The notes: generated by a model not told the origin, from the sequence alone. Numbered from the stretch's first letter, positions 20,996 to 46,400 are shown. The stretch: 64,000 bases of DNA from Marthasterias glacialis (GCA_911728455.2 OU452226.1:23383999-23447998); one strand, 5' to 3'. Program-made: numbers and translations.

Positions 20996-21001
20996 TTTAT
21001 T
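20996..21001 (-). terminator. Candidate poly(A) signal of gene B
   Basis: AATAAA on the minus strand about 300 bases after the gene B stop codon. No other evidence. Confidence 0.3.
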
Positions 21002-21302
21002 GACTGTGATTGCTCTGCTGATCAGGGACTTGACTGGACATTAAAAAATAGTAATTCAAAAACACACCTAAAAAACATCTAATTATTAAATAAAATAATA
21101 ATAACATAAATCAATTTAAAAAAACACACAGACAAGAGAACAGACCACCCCAAAACTGTCATTTACCTTCAAATGAATGTCCTCTGTAACTAAATGGAAA
21201 TGATGCAAGCATAATTATGGTTATAACGTGTGTAGGAAACCAAATCACGGGCCACAATATTTGAATACACTCCAGACTTGCACATTCTATTGCTTCCTTT
21301 TT

Positions 21303-33172
<11,870 letters not shown>

Positions 33173-34311
33173 GATGCTACGGCGTGAGACGTCGACTCCT
33201 ACCCGGTGAAACAGTCAAAATGAACCCGTGCTCCAAGACTCACACCTGTTATAAGTTTGTCTGAATCACTTCAGGTGGGTGTGTCTTTGAAGTTTCCATA
33301 TCAAAAGAGGAATAACGGTCGTGTGACAATGGAGGAAATCCGTGTTGCTAAGATACTGTTGGCTTACTTTTGCGTGTTTAAGAGATTAGGGCGGGAAGTT
33401 TTTTGGGAGGATTGTTGATTTAGAGAGTGAAGGATTTCGTATACCAATTACACCCAGACGGATATGTTTTTCTCGTACCAATTCAAGTTCTTCAACTCTG
33501 GCTTAAGTATGTACACATTGGTCTTAGCTAAACAAATTTGAAGATATTTTTTTTCTAAATAAGACCTTGCGCAGTTGGTTACCCATAGCGACGATGTCAA
33601 AATTAGTCAATGTCGTAAAAGTGTTTTCAATAATGGAGAAGATATGCTTATTGACTATAGCTGTCACAGTTTTGGGAAAACAATTGCTATTGCGTCAAAT
33701 CTTTGGAATGTTATTTACTTAAGAACCCTTCAAATGAGATTTCGAAGCGCAAATGGCATCACTATTTCACAATCAAACAAACCATGGCTCGAAGAGAAGT
33801 CTTAAGAATACAGGGTTGTGTCTGAGCCTGGAGGCGGGGGGGGGGGGGGGGCGATTTACCACAGAGCAACACGGCTCGTCACTTAACCTACGGCCACGAC
33901 CCCAGAGATTGACATAAATAATTTATGGGAGGGTTTTTAAAGTTCAAATCATCGGCACCAGAAATTGATGATGTTGATCATCAACTAGGGGAAGAGGCAA
34001 TTATGTTTGTCTCGCTACGGACTTGTCTTGTTTCTGCGCATTGTGGCAGTTTTCTATCCCTTCAAAAAGTAGCCCGGACCTCGAGTGGCCTTTGAGCCAA
34101 TTGTGATGGGCAAATTGCAATTAAAAAAAATTAAATTAATAAATATTATACAAAATAATCATTCAATAAATGAAAATATGCCATAATTTTGTCCAGGCGT
34201 TTAGTTTTTAAATGACAAGGTTTTGTACATCAGTTTGAGTTCTTACCATGTGCCCATGCAGTAAACGATCTTTAAAAAAGATATTCAAAAAGGGGAGGGG
34301 CCATGTAACGT

Positions 34312-34342
<31 letters not shown>

Positions 34343-34934
34343 TTTCTATAGAATGACATGGAAGGACGCTGCTCAGGGCTGTGGCTGCTGTAGAGGGAAC
34401 CAGTTTGACTTGTCCACTTCCTAGACTGGTTCCCGGTCCCTACATCGTTATAGTTCTGATTGTATACATGGACCGGAAGTAACTACCGATATGGGCGCTT
34501 TTGATTGGTCCTCGCTTGCGCGGGCGCCGTAATAATTTTCTAGTTTTAGAGCCGACGTTGGCTATGCTCGTGACGTAGGCATGTTAATTGTTGCTTGACA
34601 CTAGCGCACGTGTGCATCGTAACCCTTCACCCGTACATAGTAAACCAACCTTCAACATCAAAATTCAAGCTAACTTTAGAAGAACATTTTAACTAACTAA
34701 CGTTAGTCTGCACGATGGGAGATTCTGAGATTATAATGTCCGTCATGTTTTGTGTAAAGGCCGCATTGCATTATGGGATTACGTAGACCTATATGCAAAT
34801 TCTAAGAAGCATTGTTATACCTGACAGAAATCTGCCAGGTGTATACTAATTTTTATTACCCGCTATCGGTCCATACAGTCAGAACGAAAACGATGTAGGG
34901 ACCAGGAACCAGTCTTGTCCACTTCCATTTTCGC
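33173..34934. other. Intergenic, no gene seen
   Basis: Upstream region of gene B. It has a G run at about 33836-33851 and a (TTTA)n microsatellite at 34312-34344. No coding signal on either strand. Confidence 0.5.
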
Positions 34935-35126
34935 ATTGACCCATTTCACCTGACGTCATCATCACAATAATCTTGGTTGCGCCATTTTGGTGGTCAATGT
35001 CACTGAGTTATTCAGTGAAGAGCGCATTTTAGGAGAGCGCGGCGTTTACACGTAAACCTAATTGACCACCTAAAATGGTGAACATGGCACAGTCGGCGCG
35101 TGTGACATGCGTGCAAGGGGTCAATA
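34935..35126. mobile_element. MITE (ATTGACCC...GGGTCAATA family), copy 1
   Basis: Ends ATTGACCCATTTCACC and GGGGTCAATA; inside, GCCATTTTGGTGGTCAAT is answered by ATTGACCACCTAAAATGG. Two more copies, 53265-53454 and 53669-53863, flank GPCR exon 3. A left-end fragment lies at about 57522-57580. Confidence 0.8.
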
Positions 35127-35228
35127 CACCATCCGCACAATGGCAGCAGTGCATCATACGTTACACTTTGACATTAGAAGCCATGTCTAGACGAGTCGAC
35201 TTTCGCACCATCGAAAGGATTGTCATTG

Positions 35229-36655
35229 CATGGCCGGTGGCGTATTTTTTTTTTCCAGGACGAACGTGGGCAATTTACATAAATGGGCGTGCGTAAATCC
35301 CAAATACCCTCGCACATGCGTACTTGGACCTAATACATGTAGTTTTGAGTTGTTGTTCATACATGTACAGGTACTACGAGGACAACAATGCATGTTGACT
35401 CGGTCTCCGTAGCACAGCTTGAATTTAGTGTTACCATCGGAGCCTTTTGGTTTATGGTGTATCTTATGCGTGCTTGGACTTAAATAGTTGTGAGTTGATA
35501 ACGCTATTCACGGATCTTAAACAATCGCGGACAAAATAAACAAAGAAACATACGAAGCCCAAAAACAAAACGATTCTACGTCATCAGGTACAAGATGACA
35601 CCAACAAAATCGTATTTTTCCTTACGATTTTGAAAACACCCGTAAGATCACAATGAGACAGTGGAATACTTTAGGAATGGCCATTAGCCTTGATGGTGTA
35701 ACGATGTCTACACAAGAGGGTTGTGGGTGATGATTGTGGGCAACATACAAATACTCTGGGGTAGACTGTGCATTACAAAAAGTCACTAGAAGGACCTTGG
35801 GCTAGCATGGTGGTTTGAATGGGATAAGTCTTAATGGGGACCAGCTGTTCCATTGCTTTGTACAATATTATTGTATTTGTGAGGCACCCAAACTAACCAA
35901 AATGTAATGTTTTACTGCAGTGTACTTTTGAGTCGCTTCCTCCTATGCTGTATTTATACATATGCATGTTTCTTCTATAGTTTCAATCGCCCCCCCCCCA
36001 AAAAAAAAAAAAAAAAAAGACTTTATCTACATTTTGTCATCTATCTGTATCTGTCTGTCGGTCGGTCTGGGCTTACGAGAGCGCAGCATGAGTTGTATAC
36101 TACAGTAACTGTGGGTTTTTCTTTACATTGTGGGGTGATGCTCACAATGTTTATTTATCTATTTATTTTGATCTATAACAAAAGATTAAAGACAAGGGAC
36201 ATGGATGTATTTATCTATAAAATAAGTCTCACTGCCAAAATAAAAATAAGCTTTCCTCAAATAAAGTGAAGAATTGCCAAAATAAATTGCAGTACGTTCA
36301 TAACGATCGTAACAAGTGGGGAATCAATACAAATCGTTAGCAGATCAACCACAAACAGAACTTTGAAGTGGGTGATGAATTAAATATCGTTTTTTAGCTT
36401 ACATGTTTCTAGGATAAGATACACCATAAACCAAAAGGCTCCGATGGTAAAACTAAGTTCAAGCTGTGCTACGGAGACCGAGTCAACATGCATTGTTGTC
36501 CTCGTAGTACATGTATGAACAACAACTCAAAACTACATGTATTAGGTCCAAGTACGCATGTGCGAGGGTATTTGGGGTTTACGCACGCCCACTTTATGTT
36601 AATTGCCCACGTTCGTCCTGGAAAAAAAAAATACGCTGGCCGGTGTTATAGGGTA
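35229..36655. mobile_element. Large inverted-repeat element with ~240 bp arms
   Basis: The arms 35229-35475 and 36410-36655 are about 95% complementary by eye, for example CCAGGACGAACGTGGGCAAT against ATTGCCCACGTTCGTCCTGG. About 930 bp of non-coding sequence lies between. The layout is that of a foldback or long-TIR DNA element, or of an inverted duplication. No transposase is seen inside. Confidence 0.8.
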
Positions 36656-36724
36656 TTCTGTCCTCCGGGTGATGTGTCCACCATACGGTAAATTAATGTG
36701 GGCAGGAGGAGTTTATTCAAATGA

Positions 36725-36830
36725 GGGCGCTATCTGAAGGAGTTCGTACACAAATCGCCGTATGCTCGGACAGAATCTCCTGCCGTACAGAATCTCCTTC
36801 TACACCGGCTGCATGCTAGTCGCCAAAGCC
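36725..36830 (+). repeat. Dispersed repeat shared with 14990-15105
   Basis: Shares GGGCGCTA, GAAGGAGTT(A/C)GTACACAA and ATGCTCGGACAGAATCTCCTG with the earlier segment. Function and type unknown. Confidence 0.65.
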
Positions 36831-37567
36831 GGTTACGGCACTAAATCCACGATCTGCTCAATATGTCTGCTGCCCTCTTACGTTGACAGACTCTCATGCT
36901 TACGTAAAAAGATATTGCCCTTTTCTTGTAGTATCTGGCCGTGTCCGAATTAACGGCTTCGGCAGTGGCTACGGCCTGAACGCCGAAACGACCTATTCGC
37001 CTTATTTTTGACTGCTAGAGGGCGCCCTTTGGGGGTAGATTGGGGGTCAAACCACAGAAGTAGTGTGGTAAACCAGATGCAATTAGAATAAAGCAGTTAA
37101 TATACAACTTTTGAGTATTTTTATTGACAGTTTTACAGTGTAATCAGTGTAAGATATTTTCTGGGAAAATTTGCATTTTTAATGTATTGAAATATGTTTG
37201 TACTTTCAAAACGAAATTAGTTTTGCGCCCTCTTGCCTTCAAAAACACGGCCAATTCTTCAACGTTGTCGTTGCAGCCAGCTGCCATAGCCGTAGCTGAA
37301 TTCGCTTGTTTTGGACGCGGCATCTGAAACCGTGAGATGTGGCTGAAGGATTGAGATTGACTCCATTACCATGCCCGAATGAGGCCATTTCCAAATTAAC
37401 GGCCGCGTCTGTCTCCGGTCCGGATCGCCAATGTTAACTTTGCGTTGAAGCATTAGGCTGCTCTTATTTAGCAACATCCTCAGCTGCAGCTGCAGCCGTA
37501 GCCGCAGCCGCAGCCGTAGCCGTAGCCATAGCCGCAAGTGTAATATTTTCGAACATGGCCTACTTTT

Positions 37568-37923
37568 ACAGCCCCAGCTCAACATTGGTAAACTGACCTT
37601 AAATGATATTTGCACAAATTAAGATATTTGCAATAAAACCAACCAGTGAAAATTTCAGGTCACGTCGTTGTTCCATTTGCGAGAAAACGGTGAAAAATGC
37701 ATTCAGCATTTTTGTACGCATTCCTACAGGCATAGTTTTCGTCTCACTGAGACGAAAACTAGTTTTGGATCTTATTTCATTTAGCATTTAAAAACGCTAA
37801 CACTTCAGGCAGAAATATTTCTAGGGTATTTTTCTACCACCATTATCTTTATACCTTGTCAGGTATTTGTAAATCTGTAAACATTTTATGTTTTTCTTCT
37901 TCCCAATGTCGAGCTGGGATTTT
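37568..37923 (-). mobile_element. MITE (AAAGCCCCAGCTCAACATTGG family), reverse copy
   Basis: GCCCCAGCTCAACATTGGTA at the left and CCCAATGTCGAGCTGGGATT at the right, with the internal TTTTCGTCTCACTGAGACGA palindrome typical of the family. Just beside it, 37485-37535 is a run of GCCGCAGCC/GTAGCC repeats. Confidence 0.82.
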
Positions 37924-37929
37924 GAAAAG

Positions 37930-39438
37930 ACCTTGGGAAATCTATACCCAAAAAGGATCAAATACTCCCGAGTCTTGCACGGTCTATTGCTGTTGGCTTC
38001 ATTGACAATGATCAAGTATGGTCAACACCTAGCCACAGCCGAGATAACTTCACATTATGCTATCGAAACGCAACACTGGATGGCATCATACCAACTTCGT
38101 TCTCAAGGGTGAATGATCTCCGTCGCCGTGCCATTTTTGTTGGCAGCGAGGTTGGCTGGACCATGACCCCTGGAATTGTGAGATTAAAACCACGGGTTAG
38201 AGACGAGGGGTATCGATGCGGCGCGCTGCCCATGATAGCGAGGTTGGCATCGTACATGGGGCACGTGCCCCTACACCCCCTTATTTATGCCACTGTCTAG
38301 TGTAAACTCACACAAACTGGAAAATGCGGAGGAGGCTTGCATCTTGTCACGTTCAATATAGCGCCCGAGGGATATGCTTTTCCGGCCTCATGATTTTTCC
38401 CCGTTTCGTCAAATATTCCACCGGGACGCATTCGATTATTCATTAACCCCCAGTAATAATAAAGGTTCTTGTACGGCGTTTGTTGGACCACTATTTGGGG
38501 AAGTTCAGTATTTTTCCCAAACTGCGACGTTTTACTGGATAATTATTCAGTACATGTGGATTTCCATTCACATTTATTGGAATAAAAAAACAACAATTAT
38601 TAAACGTGTGGATTTGCACTATAGGTGCGCATTTTGTTATTAAAATTTATAAAAATCATCATAATGTTTAGCAGCAATCTAAGTCCGAGATCACATCTTC
38701 TACAATAATTGTTTTCACGAAAGAAACGCTATATCATGTGTTCTGGCAAAGACTAGCATGCCGTGAAACGACCCGAACCCCCCCCCCCCACTCCAATCCC
38801 AACGAACTGCATAGTTGTTGTTTTTTTAACTGTAGAGAAGGCCCTCTCAGGAATTCCAGCATGGTGAACCGACTAGAAACGTTTGGCACTTTGCCTTGAA
38901 ATCAACTTAGGCTCGACGCCAAACTTCGAGATGTTTATTTACTTATCTTCGTGCCAAAAGTTAAAAAGTAAACAATAATATTGTCGTCGTACGCACAAAC
39001 CAAAGCGAGTGTTTATGTTTCTACTGGGCACCGTCAGTTTTCGTTTCCAAGAGCGGTAATCAATCCTTTATTGAGAGAAGGATATATGAAACAGTCGTCG
39101 GAGATCACTTTAACATGAATTAATCTACTCACCGTGGTGTATTCAACATGATCGCAGAGTGACTTACAAATACATGTGTTCGTGCGGTTTGCCAGAAGGG
39201 CATACGCGTTCACTAAACCTGAGAGCCACTGAGTACAAATCAGAGCGAGCAGTTGGGAAGATTGAAGCAGGATGAAAACACTTGCGATTGTGGTTAGGAA
39301 TTCACTAGAAATACGGATGAAAATCCAAAGAGAAGAATGTGATCCAATCATGATTTTCGCCACTGAGAGGCCAGTGGCAGCGTTAATATTGGCATGGAAT
39401 GCTTCTGACGGAACGGTGGAGTAAGGCCTAGTCACAGA
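37930..39438. other. Upstream region of the GPCR, no gene seen
   Basis: No coding signal that survives inspection; a 133-codon minus-strand frame at 39034-39435 has no domain and no splice context. Contains a C run at 38778-38789. Any 5' untranslated exons of the GPCR would lie here. Confidence 0.45.
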
Positions 39439-40438
39439 ATGGATGTCAAAAACTGGACGGTCACTTCGACCATCGGTGGTGACCGTGACAACTGGGGATT
39501 TTCCCCAGTGGGCGAGGCAGAGGAGGTGAGATGGCCGATAGGGGTCCTTCTCACCATCCTGGTCGTCCTGATTGCGTTGGGAAACTCCCTCGTCATCTTC
39601 GCCGTCCTCCTGGAGAAGCAGCTTCGTACTTTTGAGAATTTCTTCTTCGCCTCCCTCGCTGTCGCCGACCTGTCCATCGCGCTGTTCGTCCTGCCGCTGT
39701 CCTTGATCGTGGAGATGTCCGATGGCAAGTGGCAGTTTGGTCGGATGGCGTGCGATTTCTTCATTTTTGTTGATGTGTCGTGCTGCACTGCATCAATACT
39801 CCACCTTTGCGCTATTGGGCTGAACCGTTACTGGTCCATCTCGTCTCCTTTGAAGTACAAGTTCAAACAGAGCAACAGGCGGGCGTTATTAACGATTTTA
39901 TCGGTGTGGTTACTGTCCTTCATGGTTGCTTCACCGCCACTGTTTGGCTGGCCTGAGCGGACCGACAACATATCAGACCAGTGTACATACGACGAAGACA
40001 AACTGTACATTATCGTCTCTGCCCTCAGCTCATTTTACATTCCTCTAGTGGTGATGCTGATTGTCTACTATCAAATTTACCAATTATCTAAAAAGGGGGC
40101 GCGGTTTCGACGATCTATGTCCAGTAAAGACGGGGAGGATGAGAGTCCGAGTCCCCGACTGATCAATTACGCGGACTGCGCCAACCATAACATGTCTGAC
40201 CAGTCACAGGGTTCCCCAATGCCCAATTCTCGGTCCAACTTACAGGGTTCCCCAGGGATCAATGTTGGGTCAAATTCGAGCTCTGAGACAATGAAAGCGT
40301 CACTAAAAGATGATCCGTTGAGCCAGACTGGTCGTAAGTATCATAAACTTTGGTCCCTTGTATTTATAGCGGCAACCAAGAGGAGAAAGAAGAAGATGAA
40401 GAAGAATTTGTCTGAGGCTAAGACAGCTAAGACACTGG
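39439..40438 (+). CDS. GPCR exon 1: N-terminus to start of TM6
   Basis: ATG gives MDVKNWTVTS, with an N-glycosylation site at Asn5. TM1-TM5 and the third intracellular loop follow, ending EAKTAKTLG at donor CTGG|GTAAGA. ICL3 is rich in Ser, Asn and Gln, with a basic KRRKKKMKK stretch before TM6. A second sequon, NIS, lies in extracellular loop 2. Exon length 1000 nt, phase 1 at its end. Confidence 0.93.
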
Positions 40439-43400
40439 GTAAGACATTTCACTTATTACAAATAAATTGGATTCAGTACAAGATGCATAATTATAATAGA
40501 TGTTGGTTTTGATTATAATAGATGTTAATTTTAGGATTTGAACTGCCTCTAGCTACCGGGCAATCTCGGTAGTCTAGTTGGTAAGACGTCTGCTCTGGAA
40601 TGGCCGGGGTCGTGGGTTCGTGGGTCCGAATCCCACCCGAAGAAAATGCCTGTGAATCGTATTCATAGGACTCGGGAAAGTATACAGTGTTTTAACACAC
40701 ATCGGTGTATGGGTAAAAACACAAATAATGAGATGCATAGTATTGATTATAATAATGGATCTCTAGGTTTGTGGGGACAAAGTCTAAACTCTGACCTTCA
40801 ACAATGATAAGTTGAGGCCGTGTAAAATAAACAGGCATGCTCTCAGTCTTACGTTTACGCCAAATAAAATAAATAAATACAAAATTGACGAAATTCGCAG
40901 TTTTGTACCATTTCTAAATCTTATCAGTCACCCGATGTAATCTTGTTTTTGCGGAAGGAAGGCATATATTAAATATTAATTTAGGAACTATGAATAAAAT
41001 CGCAGACTTTAGCTTTTTTCGGAAGCTGGTAAATATATGGTAAATTTGAAGCAATTTTTAAACACTTTTTAAAAAGATAATAGATTACACAAGAATTGCC
41101 AACCACACCGAGCAGCTGTTCCACCTGATATAGTAACGGTCACAGTTGGCTCAGTGGTTTCTTTCCCTGGCTTTCACCTCTGTGGACCCCGGTTCGAGTC
41201 CCAGTTTCATAGAGCTGCACAGCTTTACTGCAGAATACTGCGCCTGCGGCCTAAAGACTCACCCGCTTTACTGGTTGCCGTAAGGGCGCAATTTCAAGTA
41301 AGCAGTGCCCGTTGCGCGTCGCGTCACCCATTTTCTAATAAATTCGCTTATTTTTCGCCATTTTGTTAATAATGCGACGGGCGACGCGACGGCACAACGC
41401 TACACACGACGGCACAGCCGACGCGACGGCACGACACTTGGCACAATTGGCGTCTTTGAAACACCATAGCAGAGGTGGGGTTCGAGTCCCGGTCTTGACG
41501 CAAGTCTTAAGCAAGGCACTTAACCATTATTGCTTCGTCCTTCGGATGCGACGTAAAGCCGTCGGTCCCGTGTGTTGTGTTATGCACGTAAAAGAACCCA
41601 GTACACTTATCGTAAAGAGAAGGGGTTTGCCCCGGTGTTTCTGGCATGGTCTGGCAGCAATATGCGCCACCTCACCTTGTATCCCTTTCAAGGTGTTGTA
41701 TTATGGTTGCTTCGTCTCATAAAATCATTCGTAACAATCTCCACTCCACCAGATTTGATAATTCGGCGTCAGGAGTGTCATTTATGACAGACCAGGCGCA
41801 TTATAAATGTGCACTATCATTATTATTATAGTTATTATTAATATGTTATTAAATTATTTGTGACTATTAAGACACTTTTATGTGAAGTTAAAAAAAAGCC
41901 ACACCTTTTTCACGTATTCTTAGTTTTTACTCTGTACATAACAGCGCAATTGAACATATTTTTTTGATTTTGCACCACGCATAAATGAATAAACTGTTGT
42001 TAGTATCTGTCCCGGTGCTTGTCAGTGACATTTCGTCACCCATCGAGTACCTACGTTAAAACCTAACATGTTTATTTTCTCTTTCTTCATACTGTTGAGC
42101 AAATAAGACACTTCCATTATTTGATGAGTGAGTGGACGAGTTGACATTTTGTAAAGACCGGGTCATCGCAACGACCGAGACGTCAGTCTGGTTTCTGGAA
42201 CATTCATTCCAATCACGCAGTCGCCTAGACAATGACTAATAAAAGCCGACTATAAGCTTCCATTTCAACCCAGCTGGAACCTAATTGTTTTCACAAAGCC
42301 TAAAATCAGTCAAGAAATTTACCATAAAACAAACAAGTGCCAATTTTACCCCAGTTCTGGACTCCATGTTTCGAAGAATGGAGGGAAGAGAAAACCTGCA
42401 AAATATTTTGTTCATATATTTTCGTTTAGCGCTTATAATTCAAGGACTGTAGGACTGTAACTTCAAACAGGAAAAATATGTCTCCAGTTGCATCAGCTAC
42501 CTCAATAATTTCACAGTAAAGGTGACATCAAGTTGATCGTCTCGTTTCATTCTTGACTAAAAATACTGCGGCCAAAACTGTGAAAGTGGACGGGCGCGTT
42601 TCCAATTTGGCCAGCGTGATCGTCTGCGGAGTTCATACAGATCTTCTGCCGCTTGTTTTAATAATAGTGGGGACTGACAAAGCTCGACGTATTCTGATTA
42701 ACTATTTGATTGCTTAAAGGCACTTTACATGATTGGTAAGGATAAAAACATCATTGTTTAGTTGAAGTCTGAAAGCTTACTGTTTATGAAGATAATACCA
42801 GAACCGATTTTTCCGTGAAATGTGTCCCGCTGAAATGTTTTCATAATTCAAGAAAACTGTATCTGAAAACTTCAAAAGAAAAAAGAAAAAAAAGAAGAAA
42901 AAAAGCAACTGCTGATTTCGGTTGTAAGGACAATGTGTGTTTACATGCTGAAAAGTGTGCACGGTTTTTCGCTATTTTCTCCTGACTCGGACGACGGATT
43001 GAGCCCAAATTTTTTCAGTTTTTTCCCCCATTTATTTATTGAATCAGACAAAGTAAGAACACAGCACTATCATCAGCTTTACCAGTCCTGTATAATGCCT
43101 TTATATTTATAATTAGTATAATTAGCCCTTGCGGCGTAAAAAAAAAATAACCATGCAGTGGCATGCAATATTAAGACGCCGTTATTATCATCAAGTGCTT
43201 GCAAGCTCATTAGAGCCCATTGTTAGCCCACGAATGACTTTTCTTATACTAATTGTAGCCTACTCTGTGATTGGAACGCACACTCTGCTGATTAGAAACA
43301 CCAGAGCTTGAGTCTGGTGCTCGAGACCGCTGGGACGCTTTCAAACATTACATTTTCATGCAAACTATTATTCTTAAAGAGTACAAAACATACCGAAAAC

Positions 43401-46400
43401 TAGCTGGTATATAGCACATGCATAAGGGCATACAAAATAATCGCAGAGGTTTTAAGACCGGATGATGACATAAGCTTAGGCCCAAATGTCCATAAACTGA
43501 CATTAACAAAACAATAAAACTAAAATTCCCCAATTAGGATACAATGACGCAAAGATGACATGAACTATAAAACACCCTATATTCAGTGCTACATTTCCGA
43601 GTCCTGGAACAAAAATCAACCCAGGCACCTCGAATGGGAATAGATACTGTCCTACTCGGGTTGGAACCGATACTTCCCACCTCGAGTTGGAATCGAAACT
43701 TCCCTACTCGGGTTGGAATCGATACTTCCCACCTCGTATGGGAATCGATTCTTCCCACCTCGAGTTGGAATCGATACTTCCCACTTCGTATGGAAATCGG
43801 TACTTCCCACCTCGATTTGGAATCGATACTTCCCACCTCGGGCTGGAATCGATACGTCCCACCTTGAGTTGGAATCGATACTTCCCACCTCGAGTTGGAA
43901 TCGAAACTTCCCTACTCGGGTTGGAATCGATACTTCCCACCTCGTATGGGAATCGATTCTTCCCACCTCGAGTTGGAATCGATACTTCCCACTTCGTATG
44001 GAAATCGGTACTTCCCACCTCGATTTGGAATCGATACTTCCCACCTCGGGCTGGAATCGATACGTCCCACCTTGAGTTGGAATCGATACTTCCCACCTCG
44101 AGTTGGAATCGAAACTTCCCTACTCGGATGGGAATCGATACTTCCCACCTCGGTCGGGAATCGAACCCGCTTTGAGCACAACTTCTTAACAGTCCCCACG
44201 AAGGCTAGCGACGAAACCGATGTTGTGACGCCTCTTTAACTTCAGTCCTTAAATCTGAATGGAACCAACTTGCGTTTCATCATTACTTCGGCTCACTCTG
44301 AACTCGATTCTAATCCAATGCTCTCAAACAAATGGATAAACAGGAGCATTCATTACATTGCAAGTTGAATTGAATTTGACTCGTTGTTTTGGCAACTCCA
44401 GAACGTAGATTTGGAATGCAGATTTTTAATAGGTCCATCGTGGCCACTTACTCTTGAAGGTGAATATTTCAAAAAGAAAAATCTGTTTTGAAATCGAAAC
44501 CTTACTGTAAACCATCAACTGCGTAATAGGCATGATAGGTATTCATCATGTAAAAGAAGAAAATAAATTTGAACAAGCTGTTTGAGTTATTTCTGTTCTC
44601 GAACGGGAACATTCTGTGCCGTGTTAATGACTTGCTTACTTCACAACGTTACGGGACTTGTAGTGTGAAGTGAGGGACAGCATTAAAGCACCAGCTCGGC
44701 ATTGATAAACTGGACTGTAAATGTTTCCATTCTATGCGCAAATCAAGGTATTTGTATTAGAACCAACCTGTGAAAATGTCAGCTAATCTCGTTGTTTCAT
44801 TTGCGAGAAAACGGTAAAAAAACATTCCTATAGGCTGAGTTTACGTCTCACTGAGACGAAAACAAATTTTGGATCTAGTTTTATTTATCATTCAAACACG
44901 ATAAACACTTCAGGCAGAAATATCTCAAGGAAAGTTTTCTACCATTTTTATCTTTATACCAGGTAAGGTATATGGAAATCTGTCAACGTTGATGCTTTTC
45001 TTCTTATACCAGTGTCGAGCTGGGTCTTTTTAAGGGGTATTTCTGGATGATGGAAAGAAAAGAGGATTTTTTTCCTCCAATGAATGAGTTTCTCATAGCG
45101 TGCTATCGTGCATTGATGGGTCCAGAGGCTAGAGACACGTCCCCGTAAATTAAACATTATTTGGGAACTCTCGGTGTACTTTTGCTTTTTCAACTTTCAT
45201 CTAATTCAGTTCCAAGACTTTGGATGGCTATTTTCATTAAATTGAATCATGAGTATGTTTGGAGGATTACTAATCTTTTGAGACCAAACAATTCTGAAGT
45301 CCCTGTCTTTACCACGTAATTGTCCCCCACAATGGACAGCTGGGCTCGGAAATTGACCCGTTTAACGAGGGGCCAAATTCACAGGAATGTGAGACACTAA
45401 AAAGCAAACCATAGGGGCATTAAATAATAAATAAATAAATAAATCAGCACCAACAAAACAAATCAGCACACACACACACAAAACCTACATAATATTAGAA
45501 TCAGAGACTGATAGAAAAATAATGTAGAAACAGTTCTGGTTACCAGCTCTCAGATGGAGTTCAGAATTTGATTGACCGTAGAGGGCGTTCATCAGCCAAA
45601 ACAAAAACATTCCTGTTCAGGAGATTCCGTTACATGTTCATGAGAGGTAATTTCAAAGGTCAAGCGAGAGAAAGGGTATGTTTTCTCCAACATTTCAATT
45701 TTTTTGTGAGCGCGGAGGTTATTGGACCCAGATTGTAATTATTGTTTTGGGATTTGATTTCTGAGAGAATGCGGTCGATGAAATCAAGTGGGTGTAGACT
45801 TGAAATTCTTGGCCCATTTTCAAGGAAGGTGCGTCAGTCCCAAGATAAAGGCGGTGAGACAATTTGTAAACTAAATTTACAAACAAAAAAGAACAAAGAA
45901 AGAAAAAACGAGTACATTTGGTTTTAAAAAGAGAACACAAAGAACGAAAGGGGGGGCGATTAAATAAACAACAATAACAACAATAAGAAGGACTCAAGAG
46001 CAAACAAACAAAACATCCATGGCCGATGCTTTTTCTTCTAAAAAAAACCCCATAACGCTATATAATGGTAACTTCCATTGGTTGTGGAAAATACGTAACC
46101 GTTTTGTTTGTTTGTCGGTTGTTTGGCTGGCTAGCTTTTGCTTGGTGGCTTTCCTGGCTTGCTGGCTTGCTGCCCTGCTGGCATGCCGGCCTGTCGGTGT
46201 GCAGGCTTGCTGTCTTGCTGGCTTGCTGCCTTGCTGGCTTCCTGTCTTGTTGTCTTGCTGGCTTGCTGCGTTGCTGGCTTGCTGCATTGCCGGCCTGCTG
46301 GCTTGCTGGCTTCCTGTCTTGCTGGCTTGCCGGCCTGCCCCTTAGGAAAATTTCCCCCTGTCACCACACTGTGTTCTCTGTGTGGTCATAATGTTCACAC

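Noticed and set aside
20107-21044. Frames of 170-250 codons on both strands over the 52-bp minisatellite
   Set aside because: Frames are open on both strands because the unit lacks stops; no start context, splice signals or domain.
39034-39435. 133-codon minus-strand frame next to the GPCR start
   Set aside because: No domain, no splice-site support, and it lies where the GPCR leader is expected.
40567-40637. Functional tRNA gene
   Set aside because: A and B boxes are present, but the spacing and stems do not make a cloverleaf and a SINE body follows.
43534-44239. Open frames of 93-162 codons with a repeated GIDTSHLE-like word
   Set aside because: 26-bp minisatellite within GPCR intron 1; open on both strands and in several frames.
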